Shown here one piece after another: positions 60,235-64,000 of a stretch of 64,000 bases of DNA. The position numbers were made by a program, and so were the translations under genes. Within the stretch, counting starts at the first letter, position 1, and every line of letters begins with the position of its first letter. Source of the DNA: Deinandra increscens subsp. villosa (lineage: Eukaryota > Streptophyta > Magnoliopsida > Asterales > Asteraceae); assembly GCA_039602395.1 (NCBI GenBank), contig JBCNJP010000017.1, positions 18,260,729-18,324,728 on the forward strand, written 5' to 3'. The notes beneath the pieces were generated by a model that worked only from the letters and a program-made list of their open reading frames with translations, was not told the DNA's origin and made no database searches.

Positions 60235-62207
60235 CCCAAAGATCACTAAAAAGGAAATGTAATCAAATATAGTGTCACTAAAGATGCAGCAACATTGAAA
60301 GATAAAAAATTCTTGGTTGTAGTATATTTTTGGTCACACCTTAAATTATCTTATGTCACTAAAAGCTAGCAATAATTTGATTATTAACTACATATAGTCA
60401 CACTTTACTTAGTTATTTGTGTCTAAAATACATATACAGACACAAATATTAAAATAAGTGTCACCACAAGTGTGTTATGGTCATGTAATTATGTAACATA
60501 CGTGACTACATGAACATGTAAAACCGATACTCAATAACTAGTGTGACTATAATACGTTTTTAGTAATATGTTAATTAATTTAATGTCACTAAACGATTTA
60601 TATTGGTCACTTCATATTAACAATTGTGATACATAACTACATAAAGTCACTGTGTAGTTAATGATTTGTGTCTAAATTTCATAAACAGTCACACTCTTTA
60701 CAAAAGAGTGTTACTACAACTGTCTTAGGGTCGTGTATTTATGTAACAATGTGACTACAAGTGACACAACAGTGACACTTAAAATACTCCATGTGATTAT
60801 AAACGTTTGTTGGTGACAATAAAATTTGTGTTATGTCACTAGATGTGTCGAATTGTCACTTTTTAGAACTAAAATTGTGTGATAACTAACTACATGTAGT
60901 CACGGGGTAGATAACTATTTTGTGACTAATATACATATAAATAGGGGTGTTAAAAAATATCCGAGTCCGAATCCGTATCCGAATTATCCGAAATTCCGTA
61001 TCCGAATTATCCAAAAATTTTGGATATCCGAAACTCAGATATCCGAATTTTCAGACTTGGACTTGGACAATGTTTTATAAAATTTTCGAAAGTTTCGGAT
61101 ACCCGCTATCCGAAAATGGTAATTAAATTAAAATATTTTTATATTAAAAAATGAACTTTTAGGAAATTAGGGTTATCCCACTCATATTTTTTGTCGTTTT
61201 TTAGGTCGAACTTAGGTAACAAACAAGTTGGTACTAACTTGAATACATGCTATATTTTGGAACATGTCGATTTAAATTTGGAATTGTTGTTTTTTAAACA
61301 AATTTTTTTTTTGGATATCCGTTATAACTATCCGAGTCCAAGTCCGAAATTTCGGGTATCCGAAATTTTGGACTTGGACTTGGATAGAGAAAACCAATAT
61401 CCGAAATTTTCGGAAATCCGAAATTCTGAATATCCGGTTTTGAACACCCCTACATATAAACTCACATTTATTGAATAAACGTGTGACTACAAATGTCTTA
61501 GGGACATGTTTTTGTGTAACATATGTGACCTAATGTAAATGTAAACACAAAAATTTAAGGATAACATGACTAAAGGATAAAAACAATGACTTATAATAAT
61601 ACATGTTTATATAAAACGTTTTTGGTCACATTTAAAATTGGTGTTATATCACTAAAAACAATATAATCGTCACTCCGAATTAAAGGTTGGGTGTTTATGT
61701 GTGGCCACACACCAACGAATAGTCATTCATTTCCAATTTTGCTGTGTCTAAACATATCAAATGGTCACACTTTTAATTTTTTCCATGTCTACACAAATTT
61801 GTTTCGTCATATTTTCACACTCAAAAATCAATTTGTGTCTCTAAACTTAAATAATAGTCACACTGGAAAAATTATAATATGGCCAATTACCAACAAAATG
61901 TCACATACAAAACAAAAGTGATGTGATCATTTGGTGACATGTTGTCACTAATATTAAAAAGATATGTCACTACAAACGTTTTATATTGACATTATTTGAT
62001 AAAACTGGAAAAAAACACTACTCTATGGTGACACCTCTAGTCTACGGTGACGGATTTTTATGTGCTACGGTCACGCATTTTCGATGTCACCATACGTAGC
62101 CTATAATGGCTGTTCCTTTGGTGACAAATTTCGAGGAAAAAAAATCGTCACTAACTACCTATAGTCACGACTTTTGTGTGTCACCGTAGCCCGTTTTTGT
62201 ACTAGTG
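60235..62207. repeat. Right subterminal repeats and terminus of large CACTA
   Basis: Repeated GTGTCACT, AGTCACAC, TATGTGAC and TTGTGTCTA words in both orientations, interrupted by the hAT MITE, run up to GTGTGTCACCGTAGCCCG and the terminus TTTTTGTACTAGTG. They match in style the repeats at 41.0-42.05 kb. Confidence 0.8.
60942..61452. mobile_element. hAT-type MITE, complete
   Basis: 511 bp with ends TAGGGGTGTT and AACACCCCTA and the 8-bp duplication CATATAAA on both sides (60,934-60,941 and 61,453-61,460). The interior consists of ATCCGAAAT/GGATATCCG words. It inserted into the subterminal repeats of the CACTA element. Same family as the element at 19.2-20.9 kb. Confidence 0.92.
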
Positions 62208-62210
62208 GTG

Positions 62211-62783
62211 GTAGTTTTCCAATACTCTCACGGGGATATAATCACAAAACGTATCTAGTAATGCATATAATGGTGTGTAACTTATAAGTATTAGAACAGA
62301 TGCACATATACAAAGATAAATGCATAGATTTATGATTAATTATATAGTCAAAGGTTAAGATTGACCTTGAAATTTCTAGGTTGTCACAGCGGTCGCACAT
62401 GGCGGAGCTGGTGGTGGATCACAGCGGTAATGGGGAGCCGGCTGTGGGGACCGAACTCGAAAGAGGGAGAGAGAGAGTTTTAGGTGACTTGGGGATCAAG
62501 TTGTGAATCTTGATTATTATTCTACACTAAAAACCCTAATTAACCCGGGTTTATATAGTGTTTTTGGGCCTAAGTTTCCTAAACCAAGTCCATTGGGCCA
62601 AGTCAAGCCCAGTAGCCATTGGTTTTGACCCAATCACTGTCTAAACTTTAATCAAGTAACGTTTCGTCAACCAAACAAGACCTTAATTTAGTAATGACGT
62701 TTTTCTCATCCAAAACCACAAATAAATAATTTTACTAAACACGTAAATATTATTTATTTCTCGTTGATCGTGCCGGTTACTAA
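62211..62783. other. Flanking sequence without recognised gene
   Basis: A GC-rich patch (62,390-62,470, CAGCGGTCGCACATGGCGG words) and a GAGAGAGAG run could be the antisense of a gene 5' end, followed by CCCTAATTAACCC and GGGCCTAAG words. No frame or domain supports a gene. Confidence 0.35.
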
Positions 62784-63120
62784 TGTTGATACATGGTCCT
62801 TGATCGTCATGTGAAGTATCGAATACAAGACGGATCACACAAGATTGCTGAGGTCCGAACTCCCAGCGAACCTGGAGTTCGGACAGCTCCGAACTTGTGG
62901 CTGAACCTGAGGTTCGGCCAGTCGTATTTCAGCCTTATAAATAGTTGCGTCTTGTGTTGTATTCGGTAACAGTCTAAGCTTCCGTGTCATATTCTCTAAG
63001 TGTACTATGTGGTTTACTCTGTGGTTAATACAAGTCATTTATATTTACTCTTTGTGTTTTACACGTTTACATTGATTTCATCACGACTAAGTAGAAGATC
63101 CATACGCTCACACACTTTCA
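62784..63120 (+). repeat. 5' LTR of second element
   Basis: Carries two hairpins at the same place as the first element: GTCCGAACTCC/GGAGTTCGGAC (62,853-62,884) and GGCTGAACC/GGTTCGGCC (62,899-62,919). A TATA box CTTATAAATAG follows near 62,933. Stem sequences differ from the first element yet pairing is kept. Confidence 0.85.
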
Positions 63121-63652
63121 AGTGGTATCAGAGCATTAGGTTTGCTCTACTAGTCGGAAATCAGTGTTTTCCAGGGTTGTTGAGTTCGAATTCATGTTTT
63201 TGACTTTCAAAGCTCATTTCTCATCTTCATTTCTCAAAATCTTCGTTCAAAACTTCATGATTTACGTCAAATATGTCTGTATTTGTTCGTTTTCAGTTGA
63301 TTGAGTGTTCACAGCTCGAGAGGTGTCGATTTCAGTGAGTTTTTCCGAAGTTGTCGAATTTTCGCGATCGGCCGAACCTCAAGTTCGGTGTAACCGCTCC
63401 GAAGCCAGTGTTCAGAGTGAAGTTCGGTCTGTTTCCTGATTCGGTGAGAGTTCGGAGTTCAATCGGAGAGAGTTCGGTGGATATCCTGTCTCGGAGGGAG
63501 TTCGGACTAGGATCAGAGATAGATCGGAGTTTCTGAGTTCGGTGATACGTTCGTTGAGAGTTCGGACTTTTTGTTCTTAAGTTCGGAGCAGCTTCGGAGG
63601 GTATAGTAGGTTCGGACGAAGTTCGGAGTAAACAGTGTTTTGTTTTTCAAAA

Positions 63653-64000
63653 ATGTCCGATTTCCAAGCGTTCACGGCTATTCAAAATTCGGTTCAAGCT
63701 ACAATGCAAACAATGATGAATTATGATAATGAAATCGGAACAAGTCAGAAAGTTCCCAAATTGCTCAAATTGGAAGATTATCATAGTTGGGTTAAACGGT
63801 TTGAAGCGTTTGTCGATACGAATGATATTGATATGTGGTTAGCATTCACTGAGCAATATGTTTACCCTAAAGATGAAATTGGTGAACCTATTCTTCAAAG
63901 AAAAATGTCTTCTGAACAAAAGAAAACTTATTAAGCTGAGAAAAAGGCGTATGGTACGTTAACGATGGCATTGCCTAAAGAGTTACTTTATCAATTTGCT
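63653..64000 (+). pseudogene. Gag of second element, partial
   Basis: Starts MSDFQAFTAIQNSVQATMQT and contains GTSQKVPKLLKLEDYHSWVK, where the first element has a stop at the His-Ser position. An in-frame TAA at 63,932-63,934 follows MSSEQKKTY; the frame continues behind it with EKKAYGTLTMALPKELL to the window end. It corresponds to the UBN2-type Copia gag. With the stop only 94 residues would be made. Confidence 0.8.

Larger units (their letters stand above)
62784..64000 (+). mobile_element. Second gag-only/Copia-like element, cut by window end
   Basis: A 337-bp LTR (62,784-63,120; TGTTGATACA...CACACTTTCA), iMet primer site TGGTATCAGAGC (63,123-63,134), GTTCGG-rich leader and gag start match the element at 26.2 kb in order and wording, but the nucleotide sequence is clearly different, so it is a separate family member. 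The rest lies beyond the window, so whether pol is present cannot be told. Confidence 0.85.

Noticed and set aside
62211..62783. Host gene promoter or exon in the GC-rich patch
   Set aside because: No reading frame, splice pattern or domain supports it.

Overview
This 64 kb window is nuclear DNA of a flowering plant, and almost all of it is nested transposable elements. It is AT-rich, its coding fragments are split by GT-AG introns, and several element families specific to plants are present: Athila-type Ty3, tRNA-iMet-primed Copia, CACTA (En/Spm), PIF/Harbinger, plant Helitrons, and hAT and Mutator MITEs. The repeat vocabulary would fit a large eudicot genome such as a composite, but that is an impression, not something the sequence proves. 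No rRNA, no complete tRNA gene, no CRISPR array and no clearly functional host gene was found.

Layout, left to right. 1-13.1 kb: a decayed Athila-type Ty3 retrotransposon (gag, protease, RT, RNase H, integrase, 3' ORF, 3' LTR) whose 5' LTR survives only as its last 200 bp. 13.7-17.0 kb: a solo LTR with a 5-bp target duplication, itself carrying a Mutator-type MITE with a 9-bp duplication; a second 3' end of the same LTR family follows. 17.4-18.9 kb: an antisense Copia gag/PBS/LTR stub, a possible LINE tail and a 380-bp Helitron. 19.2-20.9 kb: a hAT-type MITE (8-bp duplication) split by a palindromic element that sits in TA repeats. 22.3-26.0 kb: a PIF/Harbinger element with TIRs, TTA duplications, a broken two-exon DDE transposase and an open two-exon Myb/SANT partner gene. 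26.2-31.85 kb: a young gag-only LTR element (TR-GAG type) with 348-bp LTRs; a second member starts at 62.8 kb and runs off the window.

32-62 kb is the most unusual part. Arms of about 4.6 kb (34.07-38.74 and 40.22-44.85 kb) form an imperfect palindrome around an assembly gap of 500 N. Each arm carries one CACTA terminus with its subterminal repeats, a B3-domain gene fragment and an open 116-codon reading frame. The right-arm terminus (40,971) pairs with a matching inverted terminus at 62,207, and both are flanked by GTG, so a 21-kb CACTA element is proposed. Inside it lie a B3-domain gene behind a Helitron-like 5' end, a second CACTA carrying an intact 11-exon accessory transposase gene (all introns phase 0), a broken TNPD transposase read leftward, a block of minisatellites, and a broken TNPA-type gene read rightward. 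The second CACTA ends inside the TNPD coding sequence of the larger one.

The genes do not form a host pathway. They are transposition modules: TNPD plus TNPA-like proteins for CACTA, DDE plus Myb/SANT for Harbinger, and gag alone for the TR-GAG elements, which would need enzymes supplied in trans.
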